Virus record (IMG/VR): IMGVR_UViG_3300031972_000819
Span: 1-38,709 of that record
DNA length: 38,709 bases
Strand: one strand, 5' to 3'
Origin: a virus
Shown here: positions 31,802 to 38,509 of the stretch, one piece after another
Numbering within the stretch: the stretch's first letter is position 1
Layout: each line of letters starts with the position of its first letter
Notes under the pieces: model-generated
What the model was told of the DNA's origin: nothing
Databases searched by the model: none
The model's input: only the letters and a program-made list of their open reading frames with translations
Position numbers and translations under genes: made by a program

Positions 31802-31807
31802 ATCGTT

Positions 31808-32026
31808 ATGAATAAAAATATACCAGTACAAAAATATAGAGATACTGTTTTATTAGAATTAAAATACATAAAAGAGATGGTAGAAAAAAACGAAACATCT
31901 CTTGAGAAACTAAATGGAAGAGTAAGGGATAATGAAAAAGACCTTGAGAGGCTCAAAGGAGTCACTTCGGTTGTCAGTGTAGTTTTCACTGGATTTATTG
32001 CTTGGCTCTTTAAAATGAAAGGATAA
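31808..32026 (+). CDS. XhlA-like coiled-coil/C-terminal membrane protein
   Basis: A 72-residue protein: residues about 12-50 are a coiled coil (LELKYIKEMVEKNETSLEKL, then RVRDNEKDLERLKG) and residues about 52-68 form one C-terminal membrane span (VTSVVSVVFTGFIAWLF) followed by KMKG. Coiled coil then single C-terminal span is the arrangement of the haemolysin XhlA family, which helps holins permeabilise the membrane in some phages. It follows the hairpin region; no strong ribosome site precedes the ATG (weak GTAGATCG). Confidence 0.6.
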   Translation: MNKNIPVQKYRDTVLLELKYIKEMVEKNETSLEKLNGRVRDNEKDLERLKGVTSVVSVVFTGFIAWLFKMKG

Positions 32027-32031
32027 CTATC

Positions 32032-32265
32032 ATGGAATGGTTAAGTTTGTCTAATTTTGCATACTTAGTCGCGATTATGATTGGTGGCTGCATTACGTTT
32101 GCTGCAACAAAATATCGCAAAGTATTAAAAGAGATACAGGAAGCATTAAATGCATACCACGAGGCTGCTAAGGATGGCGAAATAACAGAAGAAGAGCGCA
32201 ATCACATAGTAAAAGAGGTGCTCGATATAGCGCAAGCTGGTATAAAAATATTTTGGCGTTGGTAA
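32032..32265 (+). CDS. Holin-like single-span protein
   Basis: A 77-residue protein with one N-terminal span (FAYLVAIMIGGCITFAA, about 8-24), a short basic turn (TKYRKVLKEI) and a C-terminal helix with an acidic loop (AAKDGEITEEERNHIVKEV). The span plus 'Y-KV-KE--E-L-AY--A--DG-IT-EE---I-KE-LD' pattern is one I associate with small phage holin-like proteins. A ribosome site AAGGATAACT precedes the ATG. It ends the series of small membrane genes before the metallophosphoesterase. Confidence 0.55.
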   Translation: MEWLSLSNFAYLVAIMIGGCITFAATKYRKVLKEIQEALNAYHEAAKDGEITEEERNHIVKEVLDIAQAGIKIFWRW

Positions 32266-32277
32266 CATTGTTATTAT

Positions 32278-33522
32278 ATGCCGTTCAACGCAATAGATGA
32301 CGAAGGCAACTTTTTAAGTTGTCCCGAGTGCGGTTCGTCGCACTTAAACAGACAGGGCTACAAGACCTTACGCAGTGGTGAGGCAAAACAAAGATGGAAA
32401 TGTGTAGTTTGTGCCTACAAAACAGTATCTCCTGTACGAAACAGTAAAGATACTATTGTTGAAAATGTTCGTTTAAGTAAACAAAAGCAGGGCTATCAAG
32501 ACCGAAGCAGGATAGAACGTAAATCCTTTCGTGAGTACGCTAGGCTAGAAAATGCCGTAACAGAATTAAATACAAAGCTTATAAGAGTCCTAGAAAAGCA
32601 ACAATTAACACCATTAAAAAAGGACAAAAAAGAAAATCCTAAATGTGTAGGTGTGTTGCAGCTTTCGGATAACCATTTAAATGAGCGTGTAGACCTTCCA
32701 CATAATACCTTTAACTATACAGTAGCTGGAAAACGCTTAAAAATGCTGGTAGAACGTGCTAAAACCTTTTTTAGTACATACAAGGTGTCTAATGTTCTTA
32801 TTGCCTTTACAGGCGATTTATTAAACTCTGACCGCCGATTGGACGAATACCTTACAAATGCAGGTAATCGTTCAGGAGCATTGTTTAGCGCTGTAGATCT
32901 ATATCAGCAATTGATTGTAGATATGCAAAAAGACTTCAACCTTTCTGTGTTGAGTGTTAGTGGCAACGAGTCCAGGGTAAAAGAAGAATATGGATGGGTG
33001 GATGTTGTAGCTACCGATAACTATGACCATACAATTGCTAATATGTTAAGGTATTTGTTTCGAGAAAGACGTATAAGGTTTATAGATGGTGACCCTATGG
33101 AGAAAATAGTTGACTTAGCAGGTCAAAAAGTATTGTTCCTGCACGGTCACGGCCGCATAAAAGCAAATCACGAAACCTCTGTTAATCAAATAAAAGGTGT
33201 GTATTCATCACGAGGCGTTAACATAGACTATGTTGTATCAGGCCACGTTCATTCAGCGCGTGTTGGCGATACGTTTGCTAGGTCAGCTTCATTAGTTGGT
33301 GCTAACGACTACAGCGAAAAAGCGCTGAACCTTGAAGGCCGCGCTTCGCAGAATTGTTTTGTGTTTCACGAAAACGGAAATAGGGATGGAATAAAGATAG
33401 ACTTAAATAATGTAGGCGACGTTACAAATGGCTACGAAGTTCCTGAAGAAACAAAACAATATCATTCCAAGTCTTATGAAAAGTTAAGAGAACCTACAAC
33501 TATCTTAAAAATACAGGTTTAG
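32278..33522 (+). CDS. Zinc-ribbon metallophosphoesterase
   Basis: A 414-residue protein. Residues 15-45 form a zinc ribbon (CPEC at 15-18, CVVC at 42-45) of the kind seen in insertion-element InsA proteins. A basic helical linker follows (about 55-120). From residue 125 it is a calcineurin-like phosphoesterase: D131-N-H133, G179-D180, G229-N230, H289/H291 and GHVH at 322-325, the usual metal ligands. The common GNH[D/E] is GNES here, so the usual histidine proton donor is missing. It may hydrolyse phosphodiesters or nucleotides and bind DNA or RNA via the ribbon. It sits oddly between the membrane proteins and endolysin. Activity and role are unknown; the two-domain reading is clear. Confidence 0.8.
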   Translation: MPFNAIDDEGNFLSCPECGSSHLNRQGYKTLRSGEAKQRWKCVVCAYKTVSPVRNSKDTIVENVRLSKQKQGYQDRSRIERKSFREYARLENAVTELNTKLIRVLEKQQLTPLKKDKKENPKCVGVLQLSDNHLNERVDLPHNTFNYTVAGKRLKMLVERAKTFFSTYKVSNVLIAFTGDLLNSDRRLDEYLTNAGNRSGALFSAVDLYQQLIVDMQKDFNLSVLSVSGNESRVKEEYGWVDVVATDNYDHTIANMLRYLFRERRIRFIDGDPMEKIVDLAGQKVLFLHGHGRIKANHETSVNQIKGVYSSRGVNIDYVVSGHVHSARVGDTFARSASLVGANDYSEKALNLEGRASQNCFVFHENGNRDGIKIDLNNVGDVTNGYEVPEETKQYHSKSYEKLREPTTILKIQV

Positions 33523-33523
33523 T

Positions 33524-33775
33524 GTGAAAAAGAAAAAAACAATAACTAGACACGATATAGTCAGGGCAATTAATTCTTTAAATATTAGTCAAGACAATAT
33601 GCTAAAAAGGATAGAAATGCTTGAAAAAAATTTAGGCGACTATATTGAAATGAAAAATGACGTTAAAAGTCTTAAGTCTTATAGAACTAAAAAAAAAGAA
33701 GGGAATCCATTATGGACAATTCGTTTGAAGAAATGGTTGAAAGGATTATTGTCAGGGAAGGCGGCTCAAAATTAA
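33524..33775 (+). CDS. Small coiled-coil protein overlapping the endolysin
   Basis: An 83-residue, Lys-rich protein starting at GTG one base after the previous stop. It is mainly helical (RHDIVRAINSLNISQDNMLK, then RIEMLEKNLGDYIEMKNDVK) and ends with a basic-hydrophobic stretch (WTIRLKKWLKGLLSGK). Its last 64 bases overlap the endolysin in another frame. The pattern 'I-RA-N-LN----ML-RIE-LE----DYI--K-D' resembles small unknown proteins near lysis genes in aquatic phages. It may regulate or accompany the endolysin; unproven. Confidence 0.5.
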   Translation: MKKKKTITRHDIVRAINSLNISQDNMLKRIEMLEKNLGDYIEMKNDVKSLKSYRTKKKEGNPLWTIRLKKWLKGLLSGKAAQN

Positions 33776-34200
33776 CACGAGACCCAGTTGACCCTGGCGG
33801 CACAACTAAGTATGGAATTAGTCAGCGTGCACATAAAGACGTTGATATTGAAAATTTAACACATCAAAAGGCGGTCAATATTTATAATACATATTATGTA
33901 AAACCATCTAAAGCAGCATCGTTTCCAGCTGAGTTGCAAGAAGTGTATCTTGACATGGTTGTTAACATGGGGTACTCAAGAGCCGTTAAGGTTGTGCAGC
34001 AGGCAACAAACGCAAAAGGTGCAAAGTTAGTTATTGATGGAAAGTTGGGCCCGAAAACATTAAAGGCCGTAAAAAGTAAAAAACTAGAGCCTGAAAGATT
34101 AACTGCTTACAGGTTATTGTACTACTCCAAACTGATTACAAAGCGTCCAAGTTTAGAAAAATATTTCTTCGGTTGGTATCGTAGATCAGTTGAAGTATAA
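33712..34200 (+). CDS. Endolysin, GH108 family
   Basis: A 162-residue peptidoglycan hydrolase. The N-terminal GH108 domain shows the catalytic glutamate in VREGG (E16) and the diagnostic DPVDPGGTTKYGIS (24-37), then the helical body (QEVYLDMVVNMGYSRAVKVV). The C-terminal part contains VIDGKLGPKTLKAV, a peptidoglycan-binding element typical of the family, and ends YFFGWYRRSVEV. Length matches single-domain GH108 lysozymes. It has no signal peptide or N-terminal membrane span, so it needs a holin to reach the cell wall. The start ATG is inside the preceding gene, following GAAGGG. Confidence 0.92.
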   Translation: MDNSFEEMVERIIVREGGSKLTRDPVDPGGTTKYGISQRAHKDVDIENLTHQKAVNIYNTYYVKPSKAASFPAELQEVYLDMVVNMGYSRAVKVVQQATNAKGAKLVIDGKLGPKTLKAVKSKKLEPERLTAYRLLYYSKLITKRPSLEKYFFGWYRRSVEV

Positions 34201-34219
34201 AGATTTCTCATAATATATT
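34190..34219 (+). promoter_or_regulatory. Candidate promoter for the replication/recombination genes
   Basis: TTGAAG (34190-34195) and TATATT (34214-34219) are separated by 18 bases, a fair sigma-70-type match (four of six and five of six). They lie at the end of the endolysin and in the 71-base gap before the small histone-like gene. A second -10-like TACAAT at 34266-34271 abuts the next ATG and cannot serve a normal leader. A separate early promoter is expected here because the module changes from late to early functions. Confidence 0.35.
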
Positions 34220-34271
34220 AGGCGAAATTGTTTTTTTGGCTTACATTTGAGGCAAAACAAAGGGCTACAAT

Positions 34272-34475
34272 ATGTTATTAAGAGCAAATCAGGTAAGAGC
34301 AAAGTTTAATAAAGCTAACATTCAAGTAAGCGATGATACAATGAAATTGATAAATGACGTTGTTGAGCGAGAAGTTCAAAAGATGGTAGTTCGTTGCAGT
34401 GAAGGAAGTGTAAAAAGACTGACTCCAGGGTTATTCTATATTGCTCTTGGCAATTTAGTTACACCAAAAGATTAA
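34272..34475 (+). CDS. Small histone-fold-like protein (candidate)
   Basis: A 67-residue protein. Its pattern helix (RANQVRAKFNKANI), short loop with QVSDDTMK, a long central helix (KLINDVVEREVQKMVVRC), a loop with KRLTP, and a last helix (GLFYIALGNLV) corresponds to the helix-loop-long helix-loop-helix order of the histone fold; VSDD and the KRLTP entry are in the positions of equivalent histone elements. It would bind DNA as a dimer, perhaps to control the early region or replication. It is the first gene after the candidate promoter and sits directly before the exonuclease. Fold is inferred by eye; a DNA-binding helical protein of another kind is possible. Confidence 0.45.
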   Translation: MLLRANQVRAKFNKANIQVSDDTMKLINDVVEREVQKMVVRCSEGSVKRLTPGLFYIALGNLVTPKD

Positions 34476-34476
34476 T

Positions 34477-35430
34477 ATGGATAGAGAACAATTTCTCAAA
34501 GAAAGACTGACTGGTCTTGGAGGCTCTGACATACATCACCTTTTTAATGCAAAACCCTACGGTTGTGCTCGTAAACTTTGGTACGAAAAGACTGAACAAG
34601 AGCCTGACTATCCAGTAATCACATCCAACGTAATGAAGCGCGGCAATAAACTTGAGCAATTAATCAGAGATGAATACTCTGAGGTTACTGAGCGTAAAAT
34701 ACGGCGCGTTAACCGAATGATAAATAATGAACAATTGCCTTGGGCTATGTGCCATTTAGATGCGGAGATTGTAGCTATTGATGATAGAGGCACTGGTATA
34801 TTAGAATGTAAATCTGTTGGCCGTCCTATGTATTATAAGATTAAAGATGACGGGATACCTGATAGTTGGATATTTCAAATGCAGCACTATTTACTAACAA
34901 CCGGCAGACAGTGGGGTAGCTATGCTATTCTTTGGGCTGATAACTGGGAGTTTATTCATTTTGATATTGAGGCAGACAAAGAATTGCAGCGTTCCATTGA
35001 AGAAGTTGGAGAAAGTTTTTGGAGAATGGTGGAGAATGGCCCTACTCCTGAAAGACTTGATGTTAAAGATAAGCGTTGTAGTAACTGTGAATTTAGAAAT
35101 ACTTGTCAAGGCGAGCAATTAATGAAATTAGCAGAAGTGGAGTCGGACGACATACCATTAGACAATTCACTTGACGTTCTTATGGAAGAATATGTTACAA
35201 TGAAAGACTTGCAGCAAGAAGCTACTGAGCTTGTTGATGGCAAGAAACGTGAAATACAAGAAGCATTAGGCGATAGGGTGTTAGTAGATTGCACTGGATT
35301 TAGATTGTATTTTAAACCTATTGAGTCTACGCGGTTAAAGAGCGCCGCATTAAAAAAAGACGACCCTGAAACATACGCTAAGTATAGTTACAAAAGCGTA
35401 TCACGACCATTTAGAATTAAACCATTATAG
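34477..35430 (+). CDS. YqaJ/Cas4-like exonuclease with Fe-S cysteines
   Basis: A 317-residue nuclease of the PD-(D/E)XK type. GLGGSDIHHLF (13-23) is the YqaJ/lambda-exonuclease entry; E60, D95 (CHLDAEI), E110-C-K112 (ILECKS) and Q136 (FQMQHYLL) are the active-site positions. Four cysteines, C30 (GCARKLW) and C201, C204 and C210 (CSNCEFRNTC), are placed as in the Cas4/AddB iron-sulfur cluster, which clamps the N- and C-terminal parts. It would resect DNA ends to give single strands for the RecT-family protein encoded next. C-terminal ~90 residues are helical and then basic. It starts one base after the previous stop. Confidence 0.88.
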   Translation: MDREQFLKERLTGLGGSDIHHLFNAKPYGCARKLWYEKTEQEPDYPVITSNVMKRGNKLEQLIRDEYSEVTERKIRRVNRMINNEQLPWAMCHLDAEIVAIDDRGTGILECKSVGRPMYYKIKDDGIPDSWIFQMQHYLLTTGRQWGSYAILWADNWEFIHFDIEADKELQRSIEEVGESFWRMVENGPTPERLDVKDKRCSNCEFRNTCQGEQLMKLAEVESDDIPLDNSLDVLMEEYVTMKDLQQEATELVDGKKREIQEALGDRVLVDCTGFRLYFKPIESTRLKSAALKKDDPETYAKYSYKSVSRPFRIKPL

Positions 35431-35438
35431 GAGGTTAT

Positions 35439-36260
35439 ATGAGCAAAGAAACAAGCTTGGTAATGAAAGACGTTGACTTTACCCCAGGCCAAATAACAAC
35501 GATTAAAGAAACAGTAGCTGTTGGAGCATCAGATAATGAGCTAAAGCTATTTTTGTACCAATGCAGCCGAACTGGATTAGATCCCTTAAGTAGACAAATC
35601 CATTTTATAAAACGTGGAGGCAAAGCTACAATACAAACAGGTATTGACGGCTTTAGAGCTATTGCTGAACGCACTGGTAAGTATGCTGGTAATGATGACT
35701 ATCTATTTAATAATGATATGTCAATGTTTGATATGTTAAAAGCAAAGATGCAGCACCCAATAACAGCTACCGCAACTGTGTATAAAATTGTAGGCGGTGT
35801 AAAAGTATCTTTTGCGGCGACGGCTATATGGGATGCGTATTGCCCTAAAGGTGGTGAGTCTTTTATGTGGAAAAAGATGCCTTATCTTATGCTGGGTAAG
35901 TGCGCGGAAGCATTAGCCCTTCGTAAAGCATTTCCAAACGATTTAAGTGGAGTGTATACAGAAGATGAGATGCAGCAGGCCAACGCTCCTAAAGAAGCTG
36001 TTGTGGCTACTGCAACACAAACTAAGACTCAAGAGTTAAAGAAAAAAGTTACTGAGGCAAAAAAGGTTGAAGTTGAATTTGAAGAAGATAAGCCAATGAC
36101 AGATGAACAGCGTTTAAAGATAGAAGAGTTAGCTGACGATGAAAAATGTGCCGATGTAAAAGAAAAAGTTATGGTTTGGATTACTGGTTCAGTGAAAGAC
36201 CACACCTACGATGCAGCCGAGCTTACAATTACAAAGCTTAAAAAAATAATATCTGAATGA
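35439..36260 (+). CDS. RecT/Bet single-strand annealing protein
   Basis: A 273-residue protein. The core (LFLYQCSRTGLDPLSRQIHF, TIQTGIDGFRAIAERTGKYA, KKMPYLMLGKCAEALALRKAF) is the RecT/Red-beta signature, with FPNDLSGVYTEDEM closing the domain near residue 185. The C-terminal ~80 residues are acidic and charged (QELKKKVTEAKKVEVEFEED), the usual tail of this family, and may contact a single-strand-binding protein. It anneals complementary strands produced by the exonuclease immediately upstream, giving a Red-like pair. A very strong ribosome site (AGGAGGTTAT) precedes the ATG, so it is probably abundant. Confidence 0.93.
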   Translation: MSKETSLVMKDVDFTPGQITTIKETVAVGASDNELKLFLYQCSRTGLDPLSRQIHFIKRGGKATIQTGIDGFRAIAERTGKYAGNDDYLFNNDMSMFDMLKAKMQHPITATATVYKIVGGVKVSFAATAIWDAYCPKGGESFMWKKMPYLMLGKCAEALALRKAFPNDLSGVYTEDEMQQANAPKEAVVATATQTKTQELKKKVTEAKKVEVEFEEDKPMTDEQRLKIEELADDEKCADVKEKVMVWITGSVKDHTYDAAELTITKLKKIISE

Positions 36261-36745
36261 GATATTACGAGGTTTCAGTTAGAACGTGGGTATCTGCCGA
36301 CTTTAAAGGGCTATCGCAGGACGGCCAGCTATTATGGCTGTTCTTTCTGTGTGGCCCTATCAAAACACCATTACCCGGCTTTTATAGCGTAGGTGTTGGT
36401 GCGTGCTTAGATCATTTGCGCTGGGACTCAGAAAAATTTCATTATGCTTTTAAAGAATTACAAGATAGAGGCATGCTTTTGTTTGACGATGACAATAACG
36501 TTATTTGTTTGCCTAAATGGGCTAAGTATAACAGGCCACCATCAAATCCAAATGTGATGAAAAGCTGGCTGTCTTTATTAGAAAACATTCCTGATTGCGA
36601 TTTAAAAACAAATTACATTGAAAGATTACAAGAAGTTGTTAGACATTTAGAACCTTCAATACAGAAGGTGTTTGATAAATGGGCTGCAATGTACGGTATA
36701 TCTATACAAAATGTAGAAGATATGGAGATAGAGTACAATGTCTGA
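36257..36745 (+). CDS. Winged-helix replication initiator-like protein
   Basis: A 162-residue protein. Residues about 5-100 (YEVSVRTWVSADFKGLSQDG, then QLLWLFFLCGPIKTPLPGFY and VGACLDHLRWDSEKFHYAFK, VICLPKWAKYNRPPSNPNV) are the winged-helix domain I recognise from phage replication initiation proteins next to helicase loaders. The C-terminal part is helical (LLENIPDCDLKTNYIERLQE). It probably binds the replication origin and recruits a loader. It overlaps RecT by four bases (ATGA) and the next gene by eight. Confidence 0.8.
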   Translation: MRYYEVSVRTWVSADFKGLSQDGQLLWLFFLCGPIKTPLPGFYSVGVGACLDHLRWDSEKFHYAFKELQDRGMLLFDDDNNVICLPKWAKYNRPPSNPNVMKSWLSLLENIPDCDLKTNYIERLQEVVRHLEPSIQKVFDKWAAMYGISIQNVEDMEIEYNV

Positions 36746-37376
36746 CTTTAACAAACCTTATAATAGAATGTCTGATGAAGAAAAGCGTGAATATTCTAAA
36801 TTTATACAAACAAAATATATTAACGATTTTGATGGATATTTACGCGTATTAAATAAAGGCAGAATATCATTACATAAACGTCAAATAATCGAGTGGGTAG
36901 AAGCTCTTCGTATGTTTAGCCCTGAAGTTATAGATAGTGGCTGGAAAAAGTTTATACAACTATTAAGACCAAACTTTGTTCCATCAATAAAAGATGCAAT
37001 TGACCATTTTAAAACAACACCAACGCCTATTAGGACGGTCAGGAGAGAGGAACCTGAAGAAAAAGTTTCTGATGAGCAGAAAACAGATTTACATAAACTT
37101 ATGAACCTATGCATGAAGTATTCAGAGGTTGGGCCTATCGCGTTTCACAGCCAGTGCATTGATTTTTACGAAACAATGGCTGAAAAAGAGCAAGATATAG
37201 ATAACAAGTCATCTTTTAAACAAGCGGTAAGGGAGCATAGGAAAATGTTAAAAGAGGCGGAAAATATACCTGAGTATAAATCAATAGCAAAGAAAAACAG
37301 GGAAAAAGTAATAGACACAATAGAGGAAGTTTTTGAAACTGACCCTATACATAGAGGCAATAAAAGTCCAATCTAA
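36738..37376 (+). CDS. Probable helicase loader
   Basis: A 212-residue, mostly helical protein. The N-terminal half (DFDGYLRVLNKGRISLHKRQ, IIEWVEALRMFSPEVIDSGW, then NFVPSIKDAIDHF) resembles the N-domain of small phage helicase-loader or replicative-helicase-inhibitor proteins (the G39P-type pattern: 'al---f-----gw--f----p-f-Ps--di-'). The C-terminal half is charged and helical with a Cys-Met-Cys region. It follows the initiator by an eight-base overlap, the place expected of a loader for a DnaB-type helicase. No Walker motif is present, so it would be a non-ATPase loader. Confidence 0.5.
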   Translation: MSDFNKPYNRMSDEEKREYSKFIQTKYINDFDGYLRVLNKGRISLHKRQIIEWVEALRMFSPEVIDSGWKKFIQLLRPNFVPSIKDAIDHFKTTPTPIRTVRREEPEEKVSDEQKTDLHKLMNLCMKYSEVGPIAFHSQCIDFYETMAEKEQDIDNKSSFKQAVREHRKMLKEAENIPEYKSIAKKNREKVIDTIEEVFETDPIHRGNKSPI

Positions 37377-37385
37377 GGAGGTTGT

Positions 37386-37688
37386 ATGGCTTATTACAAT
37401 ACAAACAATGAAACTAGCCTGACTCTACAAAAGAGCTGGAATCAGGCAAACAAGCAAAAAAAGCTAATTCATCATATCTTTACTTCATTGTGGAGTGATG
37501 AAACTGGCGTATACTTTGCGCCACATCAAATAAAAGATGTTTTAAATGAAAGATACGATGAAAACTATCCGTTGACATCTGTTCGTAGAGCAATAACTGA
37601 TTTGACAAACGAAGGTAAGTTAATAAAAACTAAATACAGGGTTATGGGCAATTACGGTAAAAAAGTATACACTTGGAGGGTAGCGTGA
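37386..37688 (+). CDS. Small winged-helix DNA-binding protein
   Basis: A 100-residue protein: NETSLTLQKSWNQANKQKKL, a helical entry; HIFTSLWSDETGVYFAPHQI, then YPLTSVRRAITDLTNEGKLI as the recognition helix and wing start, and GKKVYTWRVA as the final strand. This is a complete winged helix, similar to small proteins in replication regions of aquatic phages. It may regulate the region or help initiation. A perfect ribosome site (AAGGAGGTTGT) precedes the ATG. Confidence 0.7.
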   Translation: MAYYNTNNETSLTLQKSWNQANKQKKLIHHIFTSLWSDETGVYFAPHQIKDVLNERYDENYPLTSVRRAITDLTNEGKLIKTKYRVMGNYGKKVYTWRVA

Positions 37689-37813
37689 TTGGTATATCTA
37701 CATTTATTGCAAATATGTTTATACTGGCGATAGCGGTTGTTTTATGGTTGGTTGCTATAGCAGGTGCCTTTATAATGTTTAGTAAAGTATATCACGAAAT
37801 TAAGAGGTTTTAA
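37685..37813 (+). CDS. 42-residue single-span membrane protein
   Basis: GTG at 37685 overlaps the stop of the winged-helix gene (GTGA), and its stop contains the start of the next gene (TAATG). The product is almost one long hydrophobic helix (FIANMFILAIAVVLWLVAIA, about residues 7-33) ending SKVYHEIKRF, so it is an inner-membrane peptide with a basic cytoplasmic tail. It is in the replication region, not the lysis region; it may tether replication proteins or act on a host membrane protein. Both are speculative. Confidence 0.55.
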   Translation: MIGISTFIANMFILAIAVVLWLVAIAGAFIMFSKVYHEIKRF

Positions 37814-38040
37814 TGAGTAGCGTAGCATCAGTCACAATTAAATGTACCGAGTCAGAACTTGTACTGTTGGTTAATAGTTTAGAAATGACTACTTCCAGCA
37901 AAGTTCCGTGCGTAGAAGGCGGAGAATGGAAGGCTCCATACAAAACATTAAAAGCAGATCTATTAAATATTAAAAATCAACTAGTTGAATATAAAAGACA
38001 GAAAACAATTAAAGGGGGTATTAATGGGCAATCAAAATAG
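37813..38040 (+). CDS. Small unknown protein
   Basis: A 75-residue protein. The start SSVASVTIKCTESELVLLVN followed by LEMTTSSKVPCVEGGEWKAP and a helical basic end (LKADLLNIKNQLVEYKRQKT) suggests a beta strand, an amphipathic helix and a Cys-containing loop. No family is recognised. It overlaps the upstream membrane peptide by TAATG and its end overlaps the next gene in another frame, so it is expressed as part of a coupled chain. Confidence 0.5.
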   Translation: MSSVASVTIKCTESELVLLVNSLEMTTSSKVPCVEGGEWKAPYKTLKADLLNIKNQLVEYKRQKTIKGGINGQSK

Positions 38041-38197
38041 CGACGACCATATATCAATTTTTGGAGCAATATCATTATACCATCACTTGTTAAAAACAAA
38101 AAAAATTAAAGAGAATGGTGCAGCGCATAAAAGGATGCGTTTGTTAGAGTTTAGATATAGGGCTGGTGATAAGTATTTTGCGAAAGCTCATAAATGA
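38024..38197 (+). CDS. 57-residue unknown protein
   Basis: The frame is open from 37985, but the ATG at 38024 is preceded by AAAGGGGG with good spacing and is chosen as start. The product begins MGNQNSDDHISIFGAISLYH and continues as a basic helical protein (KRMRLLEFRYRAGDKYFAKA). No domain recognised. It overlaps the preceding gene by 17 bases and the next frame by four (ATGA). Confidence 0.5.
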   Translation: MGNQNSDDHISIFGAISLYHHLLKTKKIKENGAAHKRMRLLEFRYRAGDKYFAKAHK

Positions 38198-38313
38198 AAC
38201 ATTATTTATTATCCATTATTATCAATATACCTTATAAAATAAAAAAAAGAAGGCTGTCAATGACTGCAGCGCCGCAATTTACAGTGCCTTCAGGAGTAAT
38301 TTATGACTATTAA
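38194..38313 (+). CDS. 39-residue frame, uncertain
   Basis: ATG at 38194 overlaps the previous stop (ATGA). The product has a hydrophobic-basic N-terminus (KHYLLSIIINIPYKIKKRRL) and a short C-terminus (MTAAPQFTVPSGVIYDY) that could also start separately after AAGAAGG at the internal ATG. The frame fills the gap between two better-supported genes and overlaps the next by 11 bases, but no family or strong ribosome site supports it. Confidence 0.3.
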   Translation: MKHYLLSIIINIPYKIKKRRLSMTAAPQFTVPSGVIYDY

Positions 38314-38509
38314 TATGAAAGAAGTGTATCCTAATTACTGTACAAAAGAAGATTGTTATAATATGGCACAATACGAGTTTACAGACTACAAAGACGGAAA
38401 AACCATTACGCTTGGCTACACTTGTAAAGACCATTTAATTGAAAATCAAAAAATGTTTAAAGAAAATAATAAATCAAAAAAAGAAAGAGAAAAAGATGAC
38501 ATTAGATAA
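38303..38509 (+). CDS. Small Cys/His protein, probable zinc-binding
   Basis: A 68-residue protein with C13, C18, C41 and H44 (NYCTKEDCYN and YTCKDH) arranged as a possible zinc site, an aromatic/acidic beta middle (QYEFTDYKDGKTITLGY), and a Lys/Glu-rich C-terminus. The ATG follows CAGGAGTAATTT, a clear ribosome site. Unknown function; small zinc proteins in replication regions often bind nucleic acid or host factors. It overlaps the next gene by 14 bases. Confidence 0.55.
   Translation: MTINMKEVYPNYCTKEDCYNMAQYEFTDYKDGKTITLGYTCKDHLIENQKMFKENNKSKKEREKDDIR

Noticed and set aside
31636-31989. A 117-residue leftward frame with a protein-like middle (HRTEELNRLFKEAKVSWAGH)
   Set aside because: It is antisense to three rightward genes, has no ribosome site and has a low-complexity N-terminus; the attractive stretch coincides with the hairpin island.
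34201-34271. Bacteroidetes-type promoter (TACATTTG matching TAnnTTTG)
   Set aside because: No TTG element at the required upstream distance, and Shine-Dalgarno use in the window argues against such a host.
34922-35122. A 66-residue rightward frame inside the exonuclease gene
   Set aside because: Out of frame within a gene whose catalytic and cysteine motifs span the same bases.
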